From contig CAITVN010000194.1 of assembly GCA_903895855.1 (NCBI GenBank), positions 1-64,000 of the forward strand: 64,000 nucleotides of DNA. Reading direction: 5' to 3'. Origin of the DNA: Oligoflexia bacterium. GTDB lineage: Bacteria; Bdellovibrionota; UBA1018. The notes beneath the pieces were generated by a model. That model was given only the letters and a program-made list of their open reading frames with translations, searched no databases and was not told the origin of the DNA. Positions 26,289-35,140 of this stretch are shown here, piece after piece (the first letter of the stretch is position 1; every line of letters begins with the position of its first letter). A program made the position numbers and the translations under genes.

Positions 26289-27505
26289 GGTTCGTCAGCG
26301 AGTAGCATCACGAGCCGGTCAATGCCAACTGCGATGCCACTAGCAGGGGGCATACCTTCGTTAAGCGCGTTCATGAATTCTTCATCAATCGGACTTGCCG
26401 GAAATGTTTCACCGTAAGTGGATTGTCTGATCATCATGTCTTTCACGAACCTTGCACGCTGTTCAATCGGGTCAGTGAGTTCTTCAAAGGCATTTCCGAG
26501 TTCGAGTCCGTGAATGTAAAATTCAAACCGTCTTGCCCACTGCGTTCCGTCAGTGTGTGTTTTGATTTTGCTCAATGCCGCTTGAGAGGCAGGGTAGTCA
26601 GTCACAAATAGGGCTTGGTTATTGGGAAGTTTGGGCTCGATGAAATTGAGCCAAATCAAGAAGTAAAGGTCATCCCATTGCAAGGTGTCGCTAAAAGACA
26701 AACCCAAGCGGCGGCAATGAGCCCTCATCACGTCTAGCGGTTTGGCGGCGACGAGGTCAATGCCCAGGTAGTCTTGAAATAGACCACGTGCAGTGAGTCT
26801 GGGCCAGGGGCTTTTGACTGAAACGACGGTGTCTTGAAACTTAATTTCTGGCTTGCCATTAAGAGTGATGGCGAGAAACTCGACGAGTTGTTCAGTGTCG
26901 CACATGACGGCTTCAAGCGGCGCATAGGCACGGTACCATTCGAGCAGGGTGAATTCGGACTGGTGGGTATTCGAGTGCGGTTCGCAGCGAAAAGCGGGGC
27001 AGATTTGATAAATTCGCTCAAACCCTCCAACCAATAGCTTTTTCATCGCAAACTCAGGTGAAGTGGGCAGGTAATAGTCGTTTTTTTCAATTTTGAACGG
27101 GCGAATGTGGGGTTCCATTCCTGGGCTGCTTACGAGAAGTGGCGTGCGAACCTCTTCGAAATTTCGCGAATCAAAAAAATTTCGTACGGCCTGTTCAACT
27201 GTTCTTCGTACTTTGACCCCTTTGGTGCGTCTCGGGTCATTGAGGTTAGTCAACCAGTTCGTGGTTTTCGCGATATTCTGAGTGAGAACTTCAGTTTTGT
27301 GTCGAGTCACTTCGATCAAATCACCGATAGCGATTTCTTTTGAAAATTCTTTCACAGTGACTTGTACGGGTTGTCTATTCGACAATAGGGTCAAGGTGGC
27401 TTGTCTTGAATCTTGAGAGTCATAGTCAATGTTCAGTAAGCGACCTCTCACAGGTTCTTCGATTTCTTGCAGCATCATGCTGGCATTACAGTTCATGTGT
27501 GTCAT
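26237..27505 (-). CDS. epmA: EpmA-like (GenX/PoxA) class II lysyl-tRNA synthetase paralogue
   Basis: 422 residues. The class II catalytic core has all three motifs (RNFFDSRNFEEVRTPLLVSS, FRCEPHSNTHQSEFTLLEWY, GMPPASGIAVGIDRLVML) and matches EpmA closely, including DYPASQAALSK and GLELGNAFEELTDP. EpmA attaches (R)-beta-lysine to a conserved lysine of elongation factor P. E. coli EpmA is 325 residues; this one has about 95 extra N-terminal residues rich in beta-strand pattern. These may be a reduced OB-fold like that of true LysRS. No efp or epmB lies in the window. It starts inside the stop of the protease gene (ATGA overlap). Confidence 0.85.
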   Translation of the reverse strand: MTHMNCNASMMLQEIEEPVRGRLLNIDYDSQDSRQATLTLLSNRQPVQVTVKEFSKEIAIGDLIEVTRHKTEVLTQNIAKTTNWLTNLNDPRRTKGVKVRRTVEQAVRNFFDSRNFEEVRTPLLVSSPGMEPHIRPFKIEKNDYYLPTSPEFAMKKLLVGGFERIYQICPAFRCEPHSNTHQSEFTLLEWYRAYAPLEAVMCDTEQLVEFLAITLNGKPEIKFQDTVVSVKSPWPRLTARGLFQDYLGIDLVAAKPLDVMRAHCRRLGLSFSDTLQWDDLYFLIWLNFIEPKLPNNQALFVTDYPASQAALSKIKTHTDGTQWARRFEFYIHGLELGNAFEELTDPIEQRARFVKDMMIRQSTYGETFPASPIDEEFMNALNEGMPPASGIAVGIDRLVMLLADEPQIEFTFLLSNSSPPAV

Positions 27506-28623
27506 TGTCTAGTTTCAATTGAAAAGGGTTCTGCCATTTTTGCCAGTTTCGGGAAATGAGAAAGAAACAGTGAAACGCTTCTCTTGTCGTTTCTTGAACC
27601 CCCGCCTGCGATGGGCATTTTCTCTTGTATTTGAAATAGTTCGTGACTGAAATATTTTAGAGACACGTGCCTTGGACTGAGTAACGGTTTTTTTGCAGAA
27701 TAGAACTCAGTTAATTCAAAAGCTCGCGATGTTAGGTAGGGATTGGGCTGATTGAAAAATGGGAGATTACTTTCATATTGGCCAAACAGAGCGCTTCTTC
27801 TATTTTGGGTATTTTGGGTATTTTGGGTATTTTGGGTAGCCTCGATGCTGTCGGAGCCCCGAAAATTTGAAAAGGCCTCAGAAAAATGTTGAGCAAGGCC
27901 TTCGTACCACCACCACTCTTGTGGATGTTCAACCGCATATTGAGTTTGAATCGGAAATCGAACTTTTTGAACACAATGAAACACTTCGTGGGCTACCATT
28001 TCACGAAATCCATCTGCATTGAGTTTTTTTGAATTGGGGTAAATCACGATGGGGCAAGATTCGTGACGGAGATCAAAAAACTCGGTGAAAGTAAAGGCGG
28101 TGATTTCTTCGCCAGAGTCTTCTTCAGTGTCTGTATCAGAAGCTGTCGGCGTTTGGTCTTGAAAGTGAGGGGTCTGAGAAAAGATGATCGTGATTGGTGT
28201 CGTTTCGATTGGTTTTAGATTCTCGGTTTCGCCGAGAGAATGTTGTAAGTAAAAGAGACTTCTTTTCGCTGTTTCGTAAGCGAGTTCTTGTTGGTCGAGT
28301 GAGACTGAAAAAGTGATGGGTACAAAAAGTTTTAAGTGGGCCAAGCGGATGTTTCTTTTGTCGAGGTAGCCGATACAGCGAAAGTCTGATTTCTGGATCT
28401 TTGGGTCCGGAAATCCGTTGGCCCAGAGTCTGCTGCAATTGATAGAGTCGCTGTCTTTCGAAGCAGACTCAGACGCCAATAGGCGCTGGCGGTAGGGGGC
28501 AGTATAGACGAAACCGACCAGGGTAAACACAGTCACTGATCTCGAAATCAGTTTCGTCAATGATTTCACTGTGGGCCACGGACGATAGCCATAAGTATTG
28601 ATTATTGAACGATTTGACCCCAA
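27502..28623 (-). CDS. Putative gluzincin-type zinc metalloprotease, exported
   Basis: 373 residues. The zinc motif is HEVFH (His212, Glu213, His216). The likely third ligand is Glu241 in WWYEGLAQHF, matching the W-x-E-G-x-A pattern of M1/M4-like gluzincins. A hydrophobic N-terminal segment (TVFTLVGFVYTAPYRQ) suggests secretion or anchoring. The TTG start at 28623 is supported by GAGGGGGA five bases upstream. A 9-base tandem repeat encodes TQN units (about residues 262-273). It is translationally coupled to the EpmA-like gene. The substrate is unknown. Confidence 0.75.
   Translation of the reverse strand: MGSNRSIINTYGYRPWPTVKSLTKLISRSVTVFTLVGFVYTAPYRQRLLASESASKDSDSINCSRLWANGFPDPKIQKSDFRCIGYLDKRNIRLAHLKLFVPITFSVSLDQQELAYETAKRSLFYLQHSLGETENLKPIETTPITIIFSQTPHFQDQTPTASDTDTEEDSGEEITAFTFTEFFDLRHESCPIVIYPNSKKLNADGFREMVAHEVFHCVQKVRFPIQTQYAVEHPQEWWWYEGLAQHFSEAFSNFRGSDSIEATQNTQNTQNTQNRRSALFGQYESNLPFFNQPNPYLTSRAFELTEFYSAKKPLLSPRHVSLKYFSHELFQIQEKMPIAGGGSRNDKRSVSLFLSHFPKLAKMAEPFSIETRQ
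27802..27837. repeat. 9-bp tandem repeat within the protease gene
   Basis: Four exact copies of ATTTTGGGT on the plus strand, coding for Thr-Gln-Asn units on the minus strand. Exact identity points to recent slippage. The frame is kept at any copy number. Confidence 0.9.
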
Positions 28624-28825
28624 AAATCCCCCTCAATGTCACCCAAACAGTTTTACGTCCCACCTTATTTTTTTATACGTCATCGAACGCGATCTCGTCA
28701 AAAGAAGTGATCCTTGCGTTCGCTCTGTCTCATACACTGCAATTTTGAAATAGGATTGGTGGTCTATTTTCTGCACTCTTGGGTTTTGCAATCAACTAAT
28801 TAGAAATCAAAATAGGGGGTCTTTT

Positions 28826-30856
28826 ATGCAGAAAATTCTAAAGCAAATAGGTCTGAAGAGAGCGATGAATTCGCTGAGGGTTATTTTTATTGCACTGTTT
28901 ATCTTAGGTATCCAGGGGTGCTCGTTAGATGTAGCACGAGAGAACTCGAAAGCTGATTTGAGTTCATCGCTAGATGCCCAGAAAAATGCGGCCCCGAAAA
29001 CCGAGTTGGCCGTTGAACCGCAGATTGAAGTAGAAAAGTCTAATGCCGTTGAATCAGAAACTGTCGAAATTTCAGAGTCCAGTTCAACGCCTACACCGAC
29101 TGAAGTCGCTCAGCCAAGCGTCTGGGATCAGGGCGTCTCTCGTCGGGTTGATCATTTGGGTGAGGTGAGTTCGAAGTCACTGAAACCTAGTGAAGAGGCT
29201 AGAGTGGCGCAGACTGTGTCAGAATCGAAGTGGATTGAAATACCAGTGAGCCCTGAGTCGAGCTATCCGTTGCTGTACTCTGCCGACCTCAATTCGGTTG
29301 ATCCTGAAAACAGACGGCCATTTTTCGTACTACCGAAGTTAGAGCTGGCTCAAGGAGACCAGGGGGTCGTTGCTCCGGTCGTTAGATCTGATGGGGCTGG
29401 TCAAGTAGTGCTAGCCTTCAAGGTGCAGCTATCTAAAAACGGCATCGCTGAAAGTGAGCGTTCGAAATTAGAACTGCGTGCCTTGCGTTGGAGCTCTGAA
29501 CAAAACCAAAGTGGTGATCGTGGCAATGAGTCTGGTAAAGTGGGTCAGATAACGATTGAGACCCTGCCTGTTTGTGCTGAGTCGTTACAGGTCAAGATCT
29601 ATGAAAAGCAGTATCTGCTGAAAATCGTCTCGAATTTACCCCTGGGGCTTACAGAAAAAGTGGCGTCAGGCTCGTCACTTTGTGAACTGGGCCGCCCTCT
29701 CGATGTCGAATTGACTCTGTCTCGTGATGAATTTAAGAAAATTACGTTTCCAGGGTATGAGTCTGCCAGTCATCAACCAGAAGAGATGGCAAAGGCTTTT
29801 CAACTGTTCGCCTCGGTGCATCCGAAATTTGCACTCGTAACAGAAGTGACCGAGTTTGCTCTCGATCGAGTGAGCCTAGTTGATCGAATGCTAAGAAAAT
29901 TAGGAAGTGCCTTTCGGTGTAGTTTGCCAGAGTGCGTTCGTGAATCTCAATCACTCATTTCTGAAGTGTTAACTCAAGAGTTCGGGGTTCCGCCCACCGT
30001 GGGCGAATTGCAAAGGCTTGGGAGCCTACTAGAAACTCAGATCTTTCGGGCTGACGATGGGGCTATCGAAAGCTTCGTGGTCAATTCAACTATTGAGGCC
30101 AGTGTTTTTACCTTTAGTCTGAACCGTGAGAAATTCTTTTCTGCAAAGTATGAGATCAAGCTGGCAGCTTCTGAGATCGCGCAGCGTCAGCTCACTACCA
30201 GTAGTCATGCCATTAAACGCGACCCAATGAAAATCATTGAAAATGGACTAATTTCTGGGATATTTGCAATCGATTTGAATGAATTGGCGATTCAGTCTTT
30301 ACGAGATGTGATTGTTCATGAGGGCTCGCGCCGTTCAAATGTCGTTTGTGTTCGTTTTGGAATGGAGCCAACTGAACCCGTTTGTCGGGTGCATTGTTTT
30401 GGTGCTGGCATGGAACACACTTGTGAAGATGTCTGCAATCACCCGGCGCCGCATCAGGTGTGCCGTGAAACTCAAGATCAATGGACCCAAGAAGTCGAAT
30501 TCAATTCGAACGGAACTCAGTGGGCAGTCGTTGACCCCGGTTCTGCAGAGGGTCAGTCGGTGGTGAATCTCATCGAATTTACCGTTCGGTCTGAGAAGCA
30601 AAGCAATCGGTGCAGTTTGAAAGATGTGCTGACCGCACGAGCGGGTAGCAGGCTTTGGCTTGATTTTTCGGGTTGTGTTTCGGGTTCTCACATTGACGTC
30701 GAAATGAGTGTGCCTTACACCCGAACACTGAGCGAAATGACGGGGTCAGGAACCAGGAATTGGAATGGGCAGTTTAACGATCGCAGGTCGATCTCACAGA
30801 CGACAACCGGACAACAGCTCATATTTGACGTGAAATCGCCCGCTTGGTTTTGGTAA
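28826..30856 (+). CDS. Large lipoprotein of unknown function
   Basis: 676 residues. The lipoprotein signal ends FILGIQGC, with lipobox IQGC. A Ser/Glu/Pro-rich linker covers about residues 35-100. The body has no motif I recognise. Near residues 510-545 a cysteine- and histidine-rich cluster (CRVHCFGAGMEHTCEDVCNH) could bind metal or form disulfides. The final 70 residues look like beta-strands. AGGGGG lies before the ATG at 28826; an internal ATG 13 codons on would also keep the signal. It lies 30 bases upstream of a sensor kinase gene. Confidence 0.75.
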   Translation: MQKILKQIGLKRAMNSLRVIFIALFILGIQGCSLDVARENSKADLSSSLDAQKNAAPKTELAVEPQIEVEKSNAVESETVEISESSSTPTPTEVAQPSVWDQGVSRRVDHLGEVSSKSLKPSEEARVAQTVSESKWIEIPVSPESSYPLLYSADLNSVDPENRRPFFVLPKLELAQGDQGVVAPVVRSDGAGQVVLAFKVQLSKNGIAESERSKLELRALRWSSEQNQSGDRGNESGKVGQITIETLPVCAESLQVKIYEKQYLLKIVSNLPLGLTEKVASGSSLCELGRPLDVELTLSRDEFKKITFPGYESASHQPEEMAKAFQLFASVHPKFALVTEVTEFALDRVSLVDRMLRKLGSAFRCSLPECVRESQSLISEVLTQEFGVPPTVGELQRLGSLLETQIFRADDGAIESFVVNSTIEASVFTFSLNREKFFSAKYEIKLAASEIAQRQLTTSSHAIKRDPMKIIENGLISGIFAIDLNELAIQSLRDVIVHEGSRRSNVVCVRFGMEPTEPVCRVHCFGAGMEHTCEDVCNHPAPHQVCRETQDQWTQEVEFNSNGTQWAVVDPGSAEGQSVVNLIEFTVRSEKQSNRCSLKDVLTARAGSRLWLDFSGCVSGSHIDVEMSVPYTRTLSEMTGSGTRNWNGQFNDRRSISQTTTGQQLIFDVKSPAWFW

Positions 30857-30886
30857 CCGTGAGAATTTGCTGGACTGACGGTACTC

Positions 30887-32395
30887 GTGGGGCGATTCTG
30901 GTTTCGCATGCTAAAATGGTTTCGTCGCAAACGAGTACTGTCAATTCAGGCTAAAATTAGCGCTATTCTTTTGGGCGTCATACTTCCCACTTCATTAATT
31001 GTTAATGTGATTTCTAATCAGTTGACTCGACCCGTGGTTGAAGACGAGCTTCGTCAAGTGGGCGTTAATGTCGCGAAAACGATGGCCGCTGAGATCGCGA
31101 CTCAACGAATGCACCTTCAGGGTAATGCCGTAGAGTTAATTGAGAAGTATATCCAAGAGTTTTTGTACACCCAACCCAGTGTGATTCGAGCCGATGTTAT
31201 CTTGCAAGACGGACCCAATCACCCGCCCAAAGTTGTGGCATCAAATATCGACGAAGAGTCGGCCGTAACTTTGCTCAAAAGTCATTGGACCGACGTGCCA
31301 ATCTCAATCAAAGAATTTGATGAAGAGTTGAAAGTTGATGTTTGGAGAATCACTGTTCCGATTGAGAATCATCGCCTCGAAGTTTCAAGAGGGGCAAAGA
31401 AAATTTTGGGCATCGTTCACATTGAAGTTTCTTTGCGGGTGCTCGATCATGTGGTCGGGCGACTCTGGAAGGTTTCAGCAGTGGCCTCAGTTGTCTCGGT
31501 TGTGTTCTTGATTGGAATTCTCAGTTTTTTGCTTCGGCGTGCTATTCACAATGAAAGACTATTGCGTAAAGTCGAAGATCGAAACGTGGCTCTTTCGAGA
31601 GAGTTACTCGAGACCCAGAGACAGCTCATGAATACCGAAAAACTGGCGGTCATGGGGCAGCTCACCGCTAGTTTTGCTCATGAAATTGGAACCCCTCTAA
31701 ACGCAGTCGGGGGGCATGTTCAGTTGTTGAGAGATGAAATTGTGAACCCCACTACCGAGATGAATGAGCGAATTGGTATTATTCAATCCCAATTGAGTAA
31801 AATTGAGCAAGTGGTAAAAAATTTCTTACACAGTACCGGCAGGCCGGCCTCTCAAAGACAGTTGGTTGATGTGCACCAGATTCTAGATCAAACGATGGGC
31901 TTGGTTGATCCTAGAGTTCGAGTACTTGAAATTGAAGTCTCGCTTGATTTTGACCGCTCATTGAGTCCCATTCGTGTGGTGCCAGTTGATCTTGAACAGA
32001 TTTTTCTTAACCTGGTTGATAACTCGATTGATTCCATTAAAGAAAAAATCGAAAGAGGTTTTCTTCGGCGGTCTCAGCTAAAGATTCAAACGAAACTAGT
32101 TGAAAATTCGGGATTGGGTCATCAGGTGCAAATTCGATTTTATGATACCGGAAGAGGGATCGCCAAGAAAGACTTAGAGCGAGTTTTAGTGCCTTTCTAC
32201 ACGACTAAAGAAAGGGGCGAGGGCACTGGCCTGGGGTTGCCAATTTGCCAAGAATTAGTTAAAAAGTATGGCGGAACACTCACTATTGAGTCTAAAGAAG
32301 GGCAGTGGACTGAAGTGTTGGTCACGTTGCCCTGTGGAACCACTGAAAAAAATTTGAATGAAAAAAGTTTAAATGAAAAGAGTTTGAATGGGTGA
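30887..32395 (+). CDS. Membrane sensor histidine kinase
   Basis: 502 residues. A first membrane helix (ISAILLGVILPTSLIVNVIS) is followed by an extracytoplasmic sensor of about 150 residues and a second helix (VASVVSVVFLIGILSFLLRR). A short coiled coil leads to the kinase core: H-box SFAHEIGTPLNAVGGHV, N-box NLVDNSIDSI, G1 DTGRGIA and G2 GEGTGLGLPIC. It is an NtrB/ZraS-like class. The start may be GTG 30887 or ATG 30908. The C-terminus carries three NEKSL-type repeats and overlaps the regulator gene by 8 bases, so the two are a cognate pair. Confidence 0.9.
   Translation: MGRFWFRMLKWFRRKRVLSIQAKISAILLGVILPTSLIVNVISNQLTRPVVEDELRQVGVNVAKTMAAEIATQRMHLQGNAVELIEKYIQEFLYTQPSVIRADVILQDGPNHPPKVVASNIDEESAVTLLKSHWTDVPISIKEFDEELKVDVWRITVPIENHRLEVSRGAKKILGIVHIEVSLRVLDHVVGRLWKVSAVASVVSVVFLIGILSFLLRRAIHNERLLRKVEDRNVALSRELLETQRQLMNTEKLAVMGQLTASFAHEIGTPLNAVGGHVQLLRDEIVNPTTEMNERIGIIQSQLSKIEQVVKNFLHSTGRPASQRQLVDVHQILDQTMGLVDPRVRVLEIEVSLDFDRSLSPIRVVPVDLEQIFLNLVDNSIDSIKEKIERGFLRRSQLKIQTKLVENSGLGHQVQIRFYDTGRGIAKKDLERVLVPFYTTKERGEGTGLGLPICQELVKKYGGTLTIESKEGQWTEVLVTLPCGTTEKNLNEKSLNEKSLNG
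32350..32394 (+). repeat. 15-bp degenerate tandem repeat at a gene junction
   Basis: Three imperfect 15-base units encode NLNEK, SLNEK and SLNG at the very end of the kinase. The third unit contains the ATG of the regulator gene, so the repeat spans the coupling point. Confidence 0.7.
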
Positions 32396-33764
32396 TTCAA
32401 GAAAACTGCTGATTGTCGATGATGATGAGGTGACCCGAAAGCTCTTATTAGAGGTTTTTTCGAGGCAGAAGTACACAGTTCTCACGGCCTCAAGTGCTGC
32501 CGAAGCGATAGAATTGGTAAGAATGCAAGCACCGTCTGTGGTACTTTCAGATATTCGAATGGCTGACAGTCTGGTCGTTGATAGTTGTTCTGTGGGATTG
32601 GCTGGCGGCGATGGTATTTCGTTGCTTAAGCAAATTAAGTCATTTGATTCAAATGTTGTGGTTATCTTGATGACAGGGTTTGGCAGTATGGACGGGGCTC
32701 TCGAAGCCCTGCAATTTGGGGCGTTTGATTACATTAGTAAGCCTTTTAAAATCGATGATGTGCGAAATCTTGTTTCGAGAGGTTTTCAGCATCGCGATGC
32801 TTTGGTTTCTGATAGCCAGAGAAGTAAGGTGTTGGCCGAGGCCCCACAGATGAAACCCGGAGTGTTGATAGGAAAATCGGCCAAGTCAGTTGAACTTTAT
32901 AAGGCCATTGCGAGGGCTGCGCTTTCTGAGGCCAATGTACTCATTCTGGGCGAGTCAGGCACCGGAAAAATTCAAGCCGCCAAGACGATACATGAGAATA
33001 GTTTTCGTAAAAATAGCAAGGCCGTGCGTTGGCTCATTCCTGAGGGCGAGCTTAGGCAAATTGAAGAGTGGGATGTCGTCAAAGTGCAGGCTAAAGATAG
33101 TACACTTTTTCTCGAAGAAGTGAATCGACTCATGCCAGCAGCTCAGGCGAGAATCATGTCAAGCTTAAGTGAGTCTCGAGAGCTAGGCTTGAAACTTCGC
33201 TTGATCTGTACGTCAAATGAAGAACTCGAGCCTCGCGTGAAAGACGGTACGTTTCGCGAAGATTTCTATTATTTTATCAATGTGATTAAGATGTCGATTC
33301 CGCCACTACGTGAGAGGCTTGAAGATTTGCCCGATTTGGTGGGTCATTTTCTGGCTCTTGCATCTGAGCGAAATCAAAAGTTGGTTTCGCACGTTTCAGA
33401 CGAAGCCTTTCGAATTTTTCGGCGGTATCAATGGCCGGGCAATGTGCGCGAACTAGAAAAAACAATGGAAAGTGTTGTGGCGATGGCGAGAGCGCAGATC
33501 ATCTACCCTGAAGATTTGCCCACAGAACTACTGAAAAATTCAAATAACCCCTCTCACGTGGTTAATGCCGCGATGATGGAGGCAGTAGGCCCATCTGCCG
33601 TTGTTGAATCGCCCTCGCTTGAAGACATGGAAAAAGGCCATATTTTGAGAGTTTTGCAAGACGTAGGGTTTAATAAATCAAAAGCAGCTGAAGTCTTGGG
33701 TATTGATCGGGCTACTCTTTATCGAAAAGCGAGTCGGTATGGAATTGACCTTAAGAACAAGTAG
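32388..33764 (+). CDS. NtrC-like response regulator lacking the GAFTGA motif
   Basis: 458 residues: receiver (1-125), AAA+ (about 155-385) and a Fis-type HTH (NKSKAAEVLGIDRATLYRKA). The receiver keeps the acidic pocket (IVDDDE) and phospho-acceptor in VVLSDIRM. However, about 13 extra residues lie between that loop and GGDGISLLKQIK. In the AAA+ domain, Walker A reads GESGTGKIQ, Walker B reads TLFLEEVN (Glu for Asp), and the segment where FGHEKGAFTGA belongs is replaced by a short unrelated stretch. The arginine-finger region (PPLRERLEDLPDL) and WPGNVREL remain. It therefore probably does not activate sigma-54 and may act as a DNA-binding repressor or sigma-70 regulator. Confidence 0.88.
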   Translation: MGDSRKLLIVDDDEVTRKLLLEVFSRQKYTVLTASSAAEAIELVRMQAPSVVLSDIRMADSLVVDSCSVGLAGGDGISLLKQIKSFDSNVVVILMTGFGSMDGALEALQFGAFDYISKPFKIDDVRNLVSRGFQHRDALVSDSQRSKVLAEAPQMKPGVLIGKSAKSVELYKAIARAALSEANVLILGESGTGKIQAAKTIHENSFRKNSKAVRWLIPEGELRQIEEWDVVKVQAKDSTLFLEEVNRLMPAAQARIMSSLSESRELGLKLRLICTSNEELEPRVKDGTFREDFYYFINVIKMSIPPLRERLEDLPDLVGHFLALASERNQKLVSHVSDEAFRIFRRYQWPGNVRELEKTMESVVAMARAQIIYPEDLPTELLKNSNNPSHVVNAAMMEAVGPSAVVESPSLEDMEKGHILRVLQDVGFNKSKAAEVLGIDRATLYRKASRYGIDLKNK

Positions 33765-33773
33765 GTATCGTTT

Positions 33774-34442
33774 GTGAATGAACAGGCAAAAATTCGGGCC
33801 ATTCTTGAAACTGCCTTAAACTTAGAAATTCCGATTGAACACAGACTCACTAGAGAGGTCGCTGAGCGCAGACTCAGAGTCACACTGCGCGATGCTGCCG
33901 TGATGGTCTTGTTTGCGAAAAATTCTGAGTCTGGTTGGCAAGTTTTGTTGATTCAGCGATCTGAGATGGTGCAAGTACATAAAGGCCAGTTTGCCTTTCC
34001 TGGCGGCATGCAAGACCTGAAGGATAAAGTCTTGGCCGATGAACACGGGGTTTCTGTTCACGAGGTGACGTCTTTACGTGAACTGCACGAAGAAGTGGGA
34101 ATCGATTCGAGGCTTGTTAAGGTGATCGGTATTCTAGATTCACTGATTACTCCCACGGGGTTTGAAATGACTCCAGTGGTTGGTGTTTTGAATATTTGTG
34201 TTGAAAATTTGACATTGCAGTTGAACGGTGAAGAAGTTCAATCAGCGTTTTGGATTCCTTTGGGTGAACTTCTGCAGCTAGGGCGTTTTTCGACTGAATC
34301 AAGAGAAATTTCAATCGGTAAGTTTTCGGTCGATGTTTTTCAGTTTGGTGAGAAGAAGATTTGGGGCGCGACTGGCGCTGTGTTAAAGAATGTGGCCACC
34401 CGTTTAGTCGAAGCAAGCGAGATACATGGATTTTCATTTTAA
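33774..34442 (+). CDS. Nudix hydrolase, CoA-pyrophosphatase (NudL) type
   Basis: 222 residues. The segment LLIQRSEMVQVHKGQFAFPG followed by GM is the UPF0035/CoA-pyrophosphatase signature that precedes the Nudix box. The box itself ends in LRELHEEVGID, with the catalytic glutamates present. Between GG and RE there are about ten more residues than in standard members, so the loop is expanded. Known members split CoA and acyl-CoA to 3',5'-ADP and 4'-phosphopantetheine. The start is GTG 33774. It lies 9 bases behind the regulator gene and is probably part of the same transcript. Confidence 0.85.
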   Translation: MNEQAKIRAILETALNLEIPIEHRLTREVAERRLRVTLRDAAVMVLFAKNSESGWQVLLIQRSEMVQVHKGQFAFPGGMQDLKDKVLADEHGVSVHEVTSLRELHEEVGIDSRLVKVIGILDSLITPTGFEMTPVVGVLNICVENLTLQLNGEEVQSAFWIPLGELLQLGRFSTESREISIGKFSVDVFQFGEKKIWGATGAVLKNVATRLVEASEIHGFSF

Positions 34443-34453
34443 AGGAGTTAGTC

Positions 34454-35020
34454 ATGTCGAGCTGTTTAAATCGTTTAGGAGTGTTAGGGTTCTCTTTGAG
34501 TGGGGCGATTCTGCTTGCCTCGGGGGGCGTGCTAGAACTGCCGGGTTTTGCCGATGATTTCAAAGGTGAACCTGTCAAAACTCAGTTCATGGTTGGTGCC
34601 AATGCGGGGGCGGCTGTGGTTGGGGCAAATTGGGGTTTTGGTTTCTTGGCGAATGCCTCAACTCAAATTATTAAAGAAGGATTCATTCCTGACGTCACAG
34701 ACTCAGTGTCGACTGAGCTAGGCGTTGGTTCGGCTTGGATACCAGCTAATGCAAGCGCCACCGGATCTTCAAACGGAACTTTTCTCACTTTCTCGGCCCA
34801 TTTGCGGTGGGATTTTGTCAAAGATGAGCGCTGGGTACTATTCGCGTTGGGTGGGGTAGGCGGCCACAGCAGTTGTGCGACTTGTCGAGTCGATTTTGGA
34901 CTTTATCCTCGATTTGGTGCTGGCGTGTTTTACCGCGCTTCGAATCTCGTTTGGGTTCGCGGCGATGTCTCTCACGAGGCAACGATGGTGGGCGTCGAAT
35001 TCTTGTTGCCGTCACAATAA
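34454..35020 (+). CDS. Exported small barrel-like protein
   Basis: 188 residues from the ATG at 34454, which has AAAGGAG 10 bases upstream; a longer frame running back into the Nudix gene has no such site. The signal peptide ends around GGVLELPGFA. The mature protein is Gly/Ala/Phe-rich with alternating strands (ANWGFGFLANAS, LTFSAHLRWDF, WVLFALGGVGG). It contains a CATC pair (SSCATCRVDFG). This looks like an 8-stranded outer-membrane barrel of about 17 kDa, inferred only from pattern. Confidence 0.7.
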   Translation: MSSCLNRLGVLGFSLSGAILLASGGVLELPGFADDFKGEPVKTQFMVGANAGAAVVGANWGFGFLANASTQIIKEGFIPDVTDSVSTELGVGSAWIPANASATGSSNGTFLTFSAHLRWDFVKDERWVLFALGGVGGHSSCATCRVDFGLYPRFGAGVFYRASNLVWVRGDVSHEATMVGVEFLLPSQ

Positions 35021-35140
35021 TAGCGCTGCTACCCTTGGCACTGATGCCTTCTGTCAAAAAAACGGCGACTGATTTTATTTTTATATAAATTCTGTTTCAA
35101 AGTGTGAGTGTTTTGAATTTCTCAGTGTACACTTGATGGT

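Noticed and set aside
34361..34453. Longer N-terminus for the exported protein at 34454
   Set aside because: It would run back through the Nudix gene. AAAGGAG and a signal peptide both point to 34454.
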